Assembly (NCBI GenBank): GCA_934129895.1
Contig: CAKOWY010000002.1
Location: 131,991-195,990, forward strand
DNA from: an uncultured Clostridia bacterium
Lineage (GTDB): Bacteria; Bacillota; Clostridia; TANB77; CAG-508
Length of the DNA stretch: 64,000 nucleotides
Direction: 5' to 3'
Made by a program: the position numbers and the translations under genes. How positions within the stretch are numbered: position 1 is the stretch's first letter; every line of letters starts with the position of its first letter. The notes below the pieces were generated by a model. The model made no database searches. It saw nothing but the letters and a program-made list of their open reading frames with translations, and was not told where the DNA came from. Of this stretch, positions 18,557-27,540 are shown piece by piece.

Positions 18557-19747
18557 TTAGTTTTTATCTACTAATAAATTCTGCAAGACTATACCTGCAC
18601 TTCTATTGTGCGAAGCAAGTGGATGCACATAGAAATTAAATGTTGTACTAATTTGAGCATGTCCTAATCTTGCAGCTACAACTGCTACATCAACATTTTG
18701 TGAAATAAGTAGAGTAGCGTTTGTATGCCTAATACCATGAAAATTCAAATAAGGTAGTCCTATCTTCTGAACAAATTTAACAAACCATTTGCTTACTGTA
18801 TCAGGATGCATAGGTTTGCCATTATCTTGTATAAATAACCTATTGGATTCTTCCCAGAATTCACCACAAAGCTCTTTTTGACCATCATACCATAATTTAT
18901 ATTCCTCTAGTATTTCGATGACAGAATCAGGTATAGAAATATGTCTAAAAGAACTAGGTGTTTTAGGTGGTTTTGTATAAACTCCTGTACTTGCTAAATA
19001 TTGACTTGATTTGTTTACAGTTATTTCTTTGTTCTTGAAATCAATATTTTCCCAGTCAAGTCCAATTAATTCGCCTAATCTGACTCCAGTAAATACTGTA
19101 AGAATAATAGCAGCCTTATACTTCATTTCATTTTCTTCAAGTTCATTTAATCCTTTTAGAAGAACTTTACATTGTTCATCATCATAGAATCTACGTTGAG
19201 CTTTTGGTGCTCTTGGTGGTTGAACTCTTTCAGCAGGATTATAAGGTATAAGTTGCCAATATACAGCCTTGTGTAGCATTGCACTTATTAATCTATGATG
19301 TTCTAGAATAGTTTTCTTAGATAATGGTTTCAAAGTACGCTCTCCATTATTTTTAGCAAGTCTTTTTATTTGTGTATCTTGTTCTAGCATATCATACAAT
19401 TTCATAAGATCTGTAGGTTTGATTTTTTCTAAAGTAAAAGAGCCTAAATATGGAAGAATTCTGCTTTCTAACATTCCAACATATCTGTTGTAAGTAGATG
19501 GCGCTAAATCCTTTGTACCATAATTTACTTGCCAAATATGATAGAATTCTTCAAAAGTTACTGGCTTTCCTTCAGGTACTAATCCACGATTAGCTTCTGT
19601 AACAAATTCTGCAAGTGCAATTTCAGCATCTTTACGAGTTCCATGGATAGTTTTTGTTCTTCTTGCTCTAGATCCATCAAGATTTTTACCAGTAGATACT
19701 ACTAACCTATAAGTATTTTCACCTCTTTTTTCAATACTCCCAGCCAT
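18557..19747 (-). CDS. Tyrosine site-specific integrase (element 1)
   Basis: 396 aa from the ATG whose AAAGGAGGT site is correctly spaced. A GTG four codons earlier abuts the site. An N-terminal arm-binding type domain (opening MAGSIEKRGENTYRLVV), a SAM-like core-binding domain and a C-terminal catalytic domain are visible. The catalytic residues are Arg in FTGVRLGEL, His-x-x-Arg in FHGIRHTN, His in LGHAQIS and the nucleophile Tyr in FNFYVHP. It should cut and rejoin the 17-bp core derived from initiator tRNA. The orientation toward the adjacent att site is typical. The element 2 integrase at 34858 is a clear homologue. Confidence 0.93.
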   Translation of the reverse strand: MAGSIEKRGENTYRLVVSTGKNLDGSRARRTKTIHGTRKDAEIALAEFVTEANRGLVPEGKPVTFEEFYHIWQVNYGTKDLAPSTYNRYVGMLESRILPYLGSFTLEKIKPTDLMKLYDMLEQDTQIKRLAKNNGERTLKPLSKKTILEHHRLISAMLHKAVYWQLIPYNPAERVQPPRAPKAQRRFYDDEQCKVLLKGLNELEENEMKYKAAIILTVFTGVRLGELIGLDWENIDFKNKEITVNKSSQYLASTGVYTKPPKTPSSFRHISIPDSVIEILEEYKLWYDGQKELCGEFWEESNRLFIQDNGKPMHPDTVSKWFVKFVQKIGLPYLNFHGIRHTNATLLISQNVDVAVVAARLGHAQISTTFNFYVHPLASHNRSAGIVLQNLLVDKN

Positions 19748-19943
19748 TGCCTTTTTCACCTCCTTTCAGACATAACCATGGGTGAGAGTTTCATATTTAA
19801 TTATGATAATTATATATCAAAATTTTAATGATTACTAGTGGATTTTACTTATTTTTCAAGTGTTACAAAGATTACAATAAGACTCATGAAGTAACTAATA
19901 TAGAACAATAAAAAACTATATAAAATGTAATATAAATTTAATT

Positions 19944-20012
19944 TGTCGAATTTTGTAATATGATGTAACGTTTTGTCAAAGTATTGAGAATAAAGAAAAA
20001 ATTTGATAAAAT
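19944..20012 (+). promoter_or_regulatory. Promoter of KAP NTPase gene with upstream TGTCGAA box
   Basis: TTGAGA (19984-19989), 17-base spacer, TAAAAT (20007-20012), then a GGGGGGA site before the ATG. Forty bases upstream of the -35 lies TGTCGAA, followed by ATGTAACG at 19963. Over about 50 bases this block is repeated with only three differences at 22051-22101. Confidence 0.7.
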
Positions 20013-20038
20013 AAGAATATTAAAAAGGGGGGACAATA

Positions 20039-22027
20039 ATGGACCTAGTATTAAAAGATCAAGATATTATAAATATTATTAAAGATTATATTGAAAATAA
20101 AAATACAGATTATGCCGTTATGATAGATGGGGAATGGGGAAGCGGTAAAACATATTTTGTTTTAAAGAAATTAAAACCTCAGTTGGAAAAATTTTTCGAG
20201 AAAAAAAAGCCAATTAAGTTTATTTATGTATCAGCATATGGAGTAAAGGATACAAAAGAATTAGATAATAAAATATATGAGGAAATAATAAGAGAATTTT
20301 TGCCAGATATATTAAAAAATAAATATAAAGATATAGGTAATGGAGTGGAAGCAATATATAAAATTGTTAAAGAGGTAAAAAAATGGCCAGATATTTCAAA
20401 AAATAGTATAAAACCAATTATAGAAATATTGCAAAAAAGAAACGAAAAAAATTATATTTTAGTATTTGATGATTTAGAAAGATCAGAAATGCCTATATCT
20501 GAATTAATGGGTTATATAAATGAATTTGTAGAGCACAAAGAAATGAAAACTATTATTGTAGCAAATGAAAAAGAAATTTTAAAAAAGAAAATGTATTCTA
20601 ATAGTGAAATGAAGTATATTGCAGCTGAGAGTGAAATATTGAATATACCTGTTGAGAAAAAGGGTTTCATAGATATTTTGAACGATAGAAAAGAAGATAA
20701 AAGCACAGAAAACAAGAAAATAGACATTAATGAATTAAATGAACGAGTTGAAAAAATATTTGGAGAGGATCTTTTATATAGTCAAATTAAAGAAAAATTA
20801 ATAGGAATAACAATTTATTATGTTCCAAATTTAGAAGAAGTAAATAAAACAATTTTTGAAGAATATATAGAAAATATGGTAATAAGAGAATATATAGAAC
20901 GAAATAATCATAGAATTATTAATTTGATGCAAAATAAAAATCATTTAAATATCAGAACATTAAAAATTTCACTAAAAATCTTGGAAAAAATATTTTTAAT
21001 AATGTTGGAAATTGACACATCAAAATATGATGAAAAAGCAATTAATAGTTGCAAAATGGATATATTAATATATACAATCACTGCATGTATAGAGTATAAG
21101 GAAGGAACAAATAAAGAACATTTAGGCTCTGAAATATTTATTATTAATCAAGAAAGTAGAGTAAGTGATGCAAAAAATGGATTTAGGTTTATAGATGATA
21201 TTATAGATAAGAGCTATGTTCATGAAGAACGAATAAAGAATGTAATAGAGGAATATTTAAAAATTAAAGCAGAAGATGCAAATGATAGTAATGATCCGAT
21301 AAATATTTTAATGTATTATTGGCAAATGGACGATGAAGAAATTAAGAAAAATTATGAAGATTTAAAGAAAAAATTACAAAATAATTTATATAAAAGTACA
21401 TTATATTCTAAAATAATGTATTTAGTTATAAAGCTAGTTAATATAGGATTTCCAAAGAAATATATTGAAGAAATAAAAAGTATAATGATAAAAAATCTGG
21501 AAGATTTAAAAAATTCAAATAGAATAGAAGAGTTTAATGCATTTGATGAACTGGATTTTTCATTTGATAATGACGAGGAAAAAAGAAAGTATGAGGAAAT
21601 AATTCAGCCAATAAAACAAATTATAAGTGATTCGAAAAATAAAAATAAAATAAACAATATAAATTCCACAATTACAAAAAAAGAAAAATGGGGTGAAGAA
21701 TTTTCTAGTTATTGTATGGATAATAAAGGACAGTTTATATCACAAAAAGAGTTTTTCAATTTATTAAATATAGACAATTTATTTGATGTTATAAAACAAT
21801 CAAAAACAAAAGATGTAAGTGATTTTAGAAGAAGTATAGCAACAATATATCATTTTAGAAATATTAACGAATTTTATAAAAATGATATATATAAACTTAG
21901 AGAGCTTTTAGAAAAACTTGAAGGAATTACCTCAGAAGAATTAAATCAGTATTGTAATACTAAGAAATACAACATTAACTTATTAAAAGAAAATATAAAA
22001 CAAGTTATAGAATTATTAGAAAAATAA
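20039..22027 (+). CDS. KAP family P-loop NTPase
   Basis: 662 aa. The KAP signature is clear: Walker A in DGEWGSGKTYF (about residues 30-40) and Walker B in YILVFDDLERS (about 138-148). The long remainder is helical and charged, without membrane segments. KAP NTPases are STAND-related ATPases, and some act in bacterial antiphage systems. Here the gene stands alone on its own promoter, with its own terminator, inside a defence-laden element. A defence role is inferred from context. No separate effector domain is recognisable in the C-terminal 400 residues, so it may carry an unrecognised one. Confidence 0.75.
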   Translation: MDLVLKDQDIINIIKDYIENKNTDYAVMIDGEWGSGKTYFVLKKLKPQLEKFFEKKKPIKFIYVSAYGVKDTKELDNKIYEEIIREFLPDILKNKYKDIGNGVEAIYKIVKEVKKWPDISKNSIKPIIEILQKRNEKNYILVFDDLERSEMPISELMGYINEFVEHKEMKTIIVANEKEILKKKMYSNSEMKYIAAESEILNIPVEKKGFIDILNDRKEDKSTENKKIDINELNERVEKIFGEDLLYSQIKEKLIGITIYYVPNLEEVNKTIFEEYIENMVIREYIERNNHRIINLMQNKNHLNIRTLKISLKILEKIFLIMLEIDTSKYDEKAINSCKMDILIYTITACIEYKEGTNKEHLGSEIFIINQESRVSDAKNGFRFIDDIIDKSYVHEERIKNVIEEYLKIKAEDANDSNDPINILMYYWQMDDEEIKKNYEDLKKKLQNNLYKSTLYSKIMYLVIKLVNIGFPKKYIEEIKSIMIKNLEDLKNSNRIEEFNAFDELDFSFDNDEEKRKYEEIIQPIKQIISDSKNKNKINNINSTITKKEKWGEEFSSYCMDNKGQFISQKEFFNLLNIDNLFDVIKQSKTKDVSDFRRSIATIYHFRNINEFYKNDIYKLRELLEKLEGITSEELNQYCNTKKYNINLLKENIKQVIELLEK

Positions 22028-22048
22028 GAGCTAAAAGGCTCTTATTTT
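22022..22048 (+). terminator. Terminator of KAP gene
   Basis: AAATAAGAGC pairs with GCTCTTATTTT around a six-base loop. It overlaps the stop codon. Confidence 0.85.
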
Positions 22049-22050
22049 GT

Positions 22051-22119
22051 TGTCGAATTATGTAATATAATGTAACGTTTTGTCAAAGCATTGAGAATAA
22101 ATGGATAATTTGATATAAT
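22051..22119 (+). promoter_or_regulatory. Promoter of Gabija-like operon, duplicate of the KAP promoter
   Basis: TTGAGA (22091-22096), 17-base spacer, TATAAT (22114-22119). TGTCGAA lies at 22051 and ATGTAACG at 22070, at exactly the same distances as in the KAP promoter. The near-identity extends over about 50 bases upstream of the -35, then fades in the spacer. Confidence 0.75.
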
Positions 22120-22138
22120 CAAAAAAGAGGGTGAAAGT

Positions 22139-23791
22139 ATGAATATAACAAAAATAAAAATAAATAATTTTAAAAAATTAAAACAATTTGAGTTTGAGCC
22201 ATGTAGTGGTATGAACATATTAGTAGGTAATAATAATGAAGGAAAGTCTACTATTTTTGAAGCTATTCATTTAGCATTAACAGGCTATTATAGAGGAAAA
22301 TACATTAGAAATTGTATAACACAAGATATTTTTAATGAAGAATGCGTAAAAGAGTATATTTTAGGGATTAATACAGAAAAGAATACCCCATTACCTATAT
22401 TAAATATTGAATTGTTTTTTGATGATATACCAGAATTATTAGGAACTAATAATTCTGATCAGGAAGATAAATCTTCAATTAATTTTTCTATTGAATTTGA
22501 TAATAGTTTTGAAAAAGAGTATAAAGCTTTTATAGAGAAGGGCAATATTACGACATTACCAATAGAATACTATAAGGTAACATGGCATTGCTCAGCAAAC
22601 GATGACTCTGAAATGACTACAAGATCTATACCAATTAAATCGGTTTTGATAGATACATCTGATTCAAACTTAAGAAATAGTTCAGATACATGTATTTCTA
22701 AAATAATAAAAGAAAAATTAGAAGAAGAAGAAATTATAGATATTTCTCAAACATATAGAGAAGTACGTGATCAATTTATTAATAGCCCTACAATTATGAA
22801 TATAAATGAAAGATTAACCAAAGAGGATCATCTTATGGGAAATACAATTCAAATGGATGTAGAAATGTTGAATAAAAGTGAATGGGAAAAAGCAATTATA
22901 ACTAAGATTAATTCTATACCATTTGAAAATGTTGGAAAAGGAGAACAAGCTACATTAAGAATAGAATTATCGCTAAAAAATCCAAAAGCAGAAAAGGCTG
23001 GTATAATTTTATTAGAAGAACCTGAAAACCATTTAACATATTCTAAATTAAACAGATTATTAAATGATGTTGAAAAACAAAGTGGTAGAAAACAAATATT
23101 TGTAACGACGCATAGTAGTTTTGTTGCTAATAAGCTCGGATTGAAAAAAATAATACTATTAAGAGAACAAAATACTATGAAATTTGATGATTTAACAGAA
23201 GATACTCAAGAGTTTTTTATGAAAAAACCTGGATATGACACATTAAGATTTTTATTATGCAAAAAAGCAATTTTAGTTGAAGGGGATGCTGATGAATTAG
23301 TTGTTCAAAGAGCATATAAAGATAAATATCAAAAACTACCAATTGAAGATGAAATAGATGTAATCTCTGTTGGAACTACTTTTTTACGTTTTCTTGAAAT
23401 GGCAGATAAATTAAAAAAAGAAACAATAGTGGTAACTGATAATGACGGTGATATTACTGCTTTAGAAAGTAAATATTCAAATTATTTAGGTGAAAATGTA
23501 AAAGAATATATTCAAATTTATTATGACGAAGAAACTCATATTAATCAAGGTGGACTAGTAGCTAAAAATGAAGGAAAATTTAATTATGATACATTAGAAC
23601 CATGTCTATTAAGAGCAAATACATTGGAAATTATTAATAGAGTTTTAGGTAAAAGCTATTTTTCAGATGATGATTTAATAAAGTATATGGTTGGAAATAA
23701 AACAGAATGTGCTTTGAAAATTTTTAATGCAGAAGAAAACATAAATTATCCAAATTATATTAAGAAAGCGATAGGTGATTATGAAGAATAA
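22139..23791 (+). CDS. OLD-family ATP-dependent nuclease (GajA-like)
   Basis: 550 aa. An ABC-type ATPase head is visible: Walker A GNNNEGKST (about residues 32-40), Walker B with EEPENHL, and the H-loop VTTHSSF. It is followed by a TOPRIM nuclease domain (LVEGDADE at about 379, then VVTDNDGD). This is the architecture of OLD class 2 nucleases and of GajA (578 aa in the type system). The next gene is a UvrD-like helicase overlapping by 17 bases, the gene pair that defines Gabija antiphage defence. In Gabija, GajA nicks DNA when nucleotides are depleted. The assignment to Gabija is by architecture and pairing. Confidence 0.82.
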   Translation: MNITKIKINNFKKLKQFEFEPCSGMNILVGNNNEGKSTIFEAIHLALTGYYRGKYIRNCITQDIFNEECVKEYILGINTEKNTPLPILNIELFFDDIPELLGTNNSDQEDKSSINFSIEFDNSFEKEYKAFIEKGNITTLPIEYYKVTWHCSANDDSEMTTRSIPIKSVLIDTSDSNLRNSSDTCISKIIKEKLEEEEIIDISQTYREVRDQFINSPTIMNINERLTKEDHLMGNTIQMDVEMLNKSEWEKAIITKINSIPFENVGKGEQATLRIELSLKNPKAEKAGIILLEEPENHLTYSKLNRLLNDVEKQSGRKQIFVTTHSSFVANKLGLKKIILLREQNTMKFDDLTEDTQEFFMKKPGYDTLRFLLCKKAILVEGDADELVVQRAYKDKYQKLPIEDEIDVISVGTTFLRFLEMADKLKKETIVVTDNDGDITALESKYSNYLGENVKEYIQIYYDEETHINQGGLVAKNEGKFNYDTLEPCLLRANTLEIINRVLGKSYFSDDDLIKYMVGNKTECALKIFNAEENINYPNYIKKAIGDYEE

Positions 23792-24884
23792 ATTAATTAT
23801 AGCTGGAGCAGGAACAGGAAAAACTAGTTACTTAATTAATGAAGCATTAAAAACAGCTGAAAAGACTTTAATAACAACTTTTACAATTAATTGTAAAAAT
23901 GAAATTTTAGATAAAATAACTAAAGTTAACGGATATATTCCTCATAATATAGTTGTTCAAACTTGGTTTTCATTATTATTACAAAATGGTGTAAAACCAT
24001 ACAAAAGATCTTTAAGTATAGATAAAGTAAAAGGCGTAAATATGGTGCAAGGAAGGTCAGGATTCAGATTCAAAGGACGTAGAGGGCCTGTATATTGGGG
24101 AGAAGACCACTTTAATAATTTTTACTTTGATTCAGATTGCAATATTTATACTGATAAGTTATCAAAATTAGTTATAAGATTAGATGATAAAACAAATGGA
24201 AAAGTAATAAAAAGAATTACAGCTATTTATAAAAATATATTTATTGATGAAGTACAAGATATGGCAGGATATGATTTGGAATTCTTAAAAAGATTAATGA
24301 GTTCAAATTCAAATATTATTTTAGTAGGAGATCCAAGGCAGACTGTTTATAAAACTCATTTTGAACAAAAGTATAAAAAATACTCAGATGGTAATATTGA
24401 AAACTTTATAAAAGAAGAGTGTAAAAAGATAGAGTGTGATATTGATAATACAACATTAAATAAATGCTATAGATGTCATAAAGATATAATCAATTTTGTA
24501 AATAATTTTTACAACGAATATACTCCAATGGAATCAACTGAAATAGAAGAAAATGAACATCAAGGGGTTTTTATAATAAAGCCAGAGCAAATTGAAGAGT
24601 ATATAAAGAAATATAATCCTGTTCAAATTGTATATGATTCAAAAACTATTACTAATAAATTAGCTAAAACAATTAATATGGGAAAATCGAAAGGAGCAAC
24701 ATATAATAGAGTTTTATTATATCCTACAGGAGAATTTAAAAAATATATTATAACAGGAAATGGAAGTATTAATATCAGCACCAAAAACAAATTATATGTT
24801 GGTATGACGAGACCTGTGAATAGTTTGACTTTTGTTATGCAGGAAGAAAAAAACGCATTTAATTTGAAAAATGGATTAGAATAG
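23775..24884 (+). CDS. UvrD/Rep-like helicase (GajB-like)
   Basis: 369 aa, overlapping gajA by 17 bases. Walker A IIAGAGTGKTSYL is at residues 8-20, Walker B is IFIDEVQDM (about 154-162), and motif III is LVGDPRQTVY. The C-terminal motif VGMTRPVNSLTF corresponds to superfamily 1 motif VI. At 369 aa it is shorter than typical GajB (about 490 aa), and the 2B-like insertions seem reduced. It is presumed to sense DNA ends or nucleotide state together with the nuclease. A third gene follows 13 bases downstream in the same operon. Confidence 0.8.
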   Translation: MIMKNKLIIAGAGTGKTSYLINEALKTAEKTLITTFTINCKNEILDKITKVNGYIPHNIVVQTWFSLLLQNGVKPYKRSLSIDKVKGVNMVQGRSGFRFKGRRGPVYWGEDHFNNFYFDSDCNIYTDKLSKLVIRLDDKTNGKVIKRITAIYKNIFIDEVQDMAGYDLEFLKRLMSSNSNIILVGDPRQTVYKTHFEQKYKKYSDGNIENFIKEECKKIECDIDNTTLNKCYRCHKDIINFVNNFYNEYTPMESTEIEENEHQGVFIIKPEQIEEYIKKYNPVQIVYDSKTITNKLAKTINMGKSKGATYNRVLLYPTGEFKKYIITGNGSINISTKNKLYVGMTRPVNSLTFVMQEEKNAFNLKNGLE

Positions 24885-24897
24885 GGAGGAAATATAT

Positions 24898-25671
24898 TTG
24901 AATAAAGAAGAATTAATAAAAGAACTAAATAATTTAGTAAAAGAAGGAGAAGATGTTTTAAAAACAAAATGGGATTATAGCGATACAGGATTTATTGATC
25001 TTAATGTATATGTTGAAAATGATAAATATACATCATGGAGATTAAAAATTTTAACGCTAATAAATAAAAATATGTCTACAGAAATACATTATATAGATTT
25101 AATCAATTCATTAAAGGACAATTATTATGAAAATGCAAAACAGATTTGTGAATTATTAAAAGGAATTTTGGAATATGTAAATAAAGATTATATTGTAATT
25201 AATGAGGAAGAAAATATTTCAAAAGAAGAAAAACTAGATTTTATTTTTAATAATTTTCATAAAATGGTTAAATGTTTAAGAGGTCGCTATAATAATAGAA
25301 GTACAATAGATGTACAAGATGAGTATGATGTACAAGACTTATTATTTGCAGTTTTGCAATTGTTTTTTGAAGATATTAGAAAAGAAGAATGGACTCCAAG
25401 TTATGCAGGAAATTGTTCTAGAGTAGATTTTTTATTAAAAAAAGAGAAAATAGTTATTGAAGTGAAAAAAACTAGAAGTAGTATGAAAGATAAAGATTTA
25501 GGAGAACAATTAATTATTGATATAGAAAGATATAAAGTTCATCCAGACTGCAAACAGTTAATTTGCTTTGTATATGATCCTGAAGGAAGAATCGTAAATC
25601 CAATAGGAATAGTAAATGATCTAGAGAATAACAATAAAGATTTTGTAAAGGTATATATAAATCCAAAATAA
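24898..25671 (+). CDS. PD-(D/E)XK nuclease-domain protein, third gene of the Gabija-like operon
   Basis: 257 aa starting with TTG behind GGGAGGA. The C-terminal third has a restriction-nuclease-like core: VDFLLKKEKIVIEVKKTR fits D-x(n)-E-x-K of the PD-(D/E)XK fold. It is preceded by QDEYDVQDLLFAVLQLFF and EEWTPSYAG, motifs I recall from a widespread family of uncharacterised defence-island nucleases. The N-terminal part is helical. The tight spacing behind the helicase suggests a shared mRNA. Canonical Gabija has only two genes, so this may be an accessory effector or an independent single-gene defence. Confidence 0.65.
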   Translation: MNKEELIKELNNLVKEGEDVLKTKWDYSDTGFIDLNVYVENDKYTSWRLKILTLINKNMSTEIHYIDLINSLKDNYYENAKQICELLKGILEYVNKDYIVINEEENISKEEKLDFIFNNFHKMVKCLRGRYNNRSTIDVQDEYDVQDLLFAVLQLFFEDIRKEEWTPSYAGNCSRVDFLLKKEKIVIEVKKTRSSMKDKDLGEQLIIDIERYKVHPDCKQLICFVYDPEGRIVNPIGIVNDLENNNKDFVKVYINPK

Positions 25672-25702
25672 ATAAGAGCTTTTACAGCTCTTATTTGTTT
25701 TT
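25669..25702. terminator. Bidirectional terminator
   Basis: AAATAAGAGCT pairs with AGCTCTTATTT around a short loop, with T and A runs on both sides. It separates the Gabija-like operon from the convergent DUF6076-like gene. Confidence 0.85.
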
Positions 25703-26569
25703 TGCTCTATTTTTATAAACATTAGCTTTATTTTTACACTGAGGAGTATGATATTCAGCTTTAGGATTAACAGCAAGAAAAGCTTTATTACAGAATTTGC
25801 ATATCTTTAATAGATTAATATCTTGTGCTACTGTTTTAGCAAAGTAATAATCGATATATTGTTTTAAACAAGTGATTTGAAATTCTACGGATAAAGTTTC
25901 TTTTCTAGACAAACTTATTTTAACATTGTTAATTTCAAATTGCTTTAATAATTCATCTATATTGTAATTATCTTCATTAGTAATATTATTTAATAAACTA
26001 TATAAGTATTTAGCATATTGAATAAACATATCTAGAGGTTCACAATATAAATTAGATCCTGCTAATAATTTATTTACATCAGATAACATGTATTTTTCCA
26101 TGGCAGGAGTTTCTGCTAATTTAGTTACTTCATTAATTAATTCTTTTATCTGACTATCATCACAAGTAGGGAAGAATAATTTAAAATATTTCTTTCTATC
26201 TACTACTGCTGTTAAATCAGAATTTCCAATATAGTTATAATCTTTTAAAACTATTTTATCATCTAAGAAAAAGTATTTATTTAAAGGTAAATCGTTTATT
26301 AACCCTAATGTAGAATACTTATTTACAAAGTCTAAAACACTTTTTTCTATATCATTTTCGTTATAAAAAACTAATTTACCTATATTTAATAAATCTATTA
26401 AAATAGATTCTTCAAAATCTTTTTCTATATCAATTAATGGAGCACCACTAGAGTGCTTTTTATTTATACTATCTGAAACTATATATTTAGTTTTGCTTAT
26501 TTCTTTAATTTCATATTTAGCAAATTTAAAAATATTTTTTCCTTCAAATGCACTAAAATTAAGGCTCAT
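25691..26569 (-). CDS. DUF6076-like protein with C-terminal zinc-finger motif
   Basis: 292 aa. Mostly helical with no clear catalytic motif until the C-terminus, where LKICKFCNKAFLA and a downstream HTPQCKNKA form a probable zinc-binding site. A longer homologue (424 aa) occupies the same position in element 2 (39899-41173) with CQVCGKYFF and more cysteines. Genes of this kind often sit divergently from the excisionase in such elements. The role may be regulatory. The DUF assignment is from memory. The intergenic region to the excisionase contains an imperfect palindrome that could be its operator. Confidence 0.55.
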   Translation of the reverse strand: MSLNFSAFEGKNIFKFAKYEIKEISKTKYIVSDSINKKHSSGAPLIDIEKDFEESILIDLLNIGKLVFYNENDIEKSVLDFVNKYSTLGLINDLPLNKYFFLDDKIVLKDYNYIGNSDLTAVVDRKKYFKLFFPTCDDSQIKELINEVTKLAETPAMEKYMLSDVNKLLAGSNLYCEPLDMFIQYAKYLYSLLNNITNEDNYNIDELLKQFEINNVKISLSRKETLSVEFQITCLKQYIDYYFAKTVAQDINLLKICKFCNKAFLAVNPKAEYHTPQCKNKANVYKNRAKNK

Positions 26570-26725
26570 ACGAATACCTCCTAAAAAAATTACAGTAAGC
26601 CCTTGACAAACATAATAGATTACTGATATATTTTTACCAGAGTAAGTGATTATTATACAAAATCAATTACAGAAACAAAAACCAGTCAGGACTTGACTTT
26701 TAAGTAAAATTACAGCACGAAACAA

Positions 26726-26744
26726 GTAATTGATTACTTACAAT
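26726..26744. promoter_or_regulatory. Imperfect palindrome in divergent promoter region
   Basis: AAGTAATTGATTACTT is a 16-bp palindrome with two mismatched positions. Related TGATTA or AATTGATT elements occur several times between 26615 and 26745, between the DUF6076-like gene and the excisionase. It is a candidate operator for element control. Confidence 0.4.
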
Positions 26745-26814
26745 AATAGCTTACCACACAAAAGATAAGTTGTCAACAAAGAAGATAAAATTTCAAAAGA
26801 AAGGAGGAATGTAT

Positions 26815-27012
26815 ATGGAATTTCAGGAAGTCAAAAGAATAACTCTAACAATGAGAGAAGCAGCAGACTATTTAGGAATATCATATTGGTTAATTAATCA
26901 ATTGGTTAAGAAAAAACAAATACCATATTCAAAAGTGGGCGGCAAGTTCTTATTTAGAGTAAAAGCACTGGATGAATATCTATGTGAAAAAGAACGAGCT
27001 TCAGTAAGATAG
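26815..27012 (+). CDS. Excisionase-type helix-turn-helix protein (element 1)
   Basis: 65 aa from the ATG at 26815, about seven bases after AAAGGAGG. Other ATG and TTG codons upstream are too close to that site or precede it. The core TMREAADYLGISYWLINQLV followed by KVGGKFLFRVKALDEYL is the winged helix-turn-helix of excisionase/MerR-like (HTH_17) proteins. It would bend DNA at the element ends and direct the integrase toward excision. The replisome organizer gene follows closely, so both are likely on one early mRNA. A homologue sits at 41344 in element 2. Confidence 0.85.
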   Translation: MEFQEVKRITLTMREAADYLGISYWLINQLVKKKQIPYSKVGGKFLFRVKALDEYLCEKERASVR

Positions 27013-27028
27013 CAAAGGAGGAAGAAAA

Positions 27029-27505
27029 ATGGTTGAAGTTCATTGGTTTAAGATACAGGCAGATATATTTGACAATGAAAAAATTAAAAAACTACTTAAT
27101 AGTAGGGATGGGGACACCTATTGTAGAGTATGGTTTCAACTATTAGCATTAGCTGCAAAGTGTAATGCACATGGAGCAGTTCTACTTGGTGAGAATATTC
27201 CAATAACAATAGATGATCTTGCAAGAATTATGAACAAGACAGTAAACAAGCTTGCAACGATCATGCAACAACTAGTGAATCTTCACATGATATTCGTAGA
27301 AGATGGAACAATCTATATTAAAAATTGGGATGTTTACCAAAATCTTGATAAGCTCGAAAAAATCAAGGAAGACAACAGGAAAAGACAGCAAAGATTTAGA
27401 GATAAACAAATGATAAATAACGTTACTGTAACGTTAAATAACGCAGAAGATAAGAATAGAGAAGAAAAGATTAGAATAGAAAATGATAGTGGTTTTAAAG
27501 ACTAA
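27029..27505 (+). CDS. Phage replisome organizer-like protein
   Basis: 158 aa. The N-terminal EVHWFKIQADIFDNEKIKKL and the following GDTYCRVWFQLLALAAKCN match the N-terminal winged-helix domain of phage replisome organizers. A positively charged tail (KEDNRKRQQRFRDKQ) ends the protein. With the DnaC-like ATPase encoded next, it probably initiates element replication after excision or transfer. AAAGGAGGAAG precedes the start. The element 2 counterpart (41568-41984) has lost its ATPase partner. Confidence 0.8.
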   Translation: MVEVHWFKIQADIFDNEKIKKLLNSRDGDTYCRVWFQLLALAAKCNAHGAVLLGENIPITIDDLARIMNKTVNKLATIMQQLVNLHMIFVEDGTIYIKNWDVYQNLDKLEKIKEDNRKRQQRFRDKQMINNVTVTLNNAEDKNREEKIRIENDSGFKD

Positions 27506-27540
27506 AAAAGCAATTTTTAATTATGAAAGGAGAAATTTAT

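Noticed and set aside
24623..24967. Minus-strand frame over the end of the helicase gene
   Set aside because: Hydrophobic composition from complementary AT-rich codons, no ribosome site, and overlap with two well-supported plus-strand genes.
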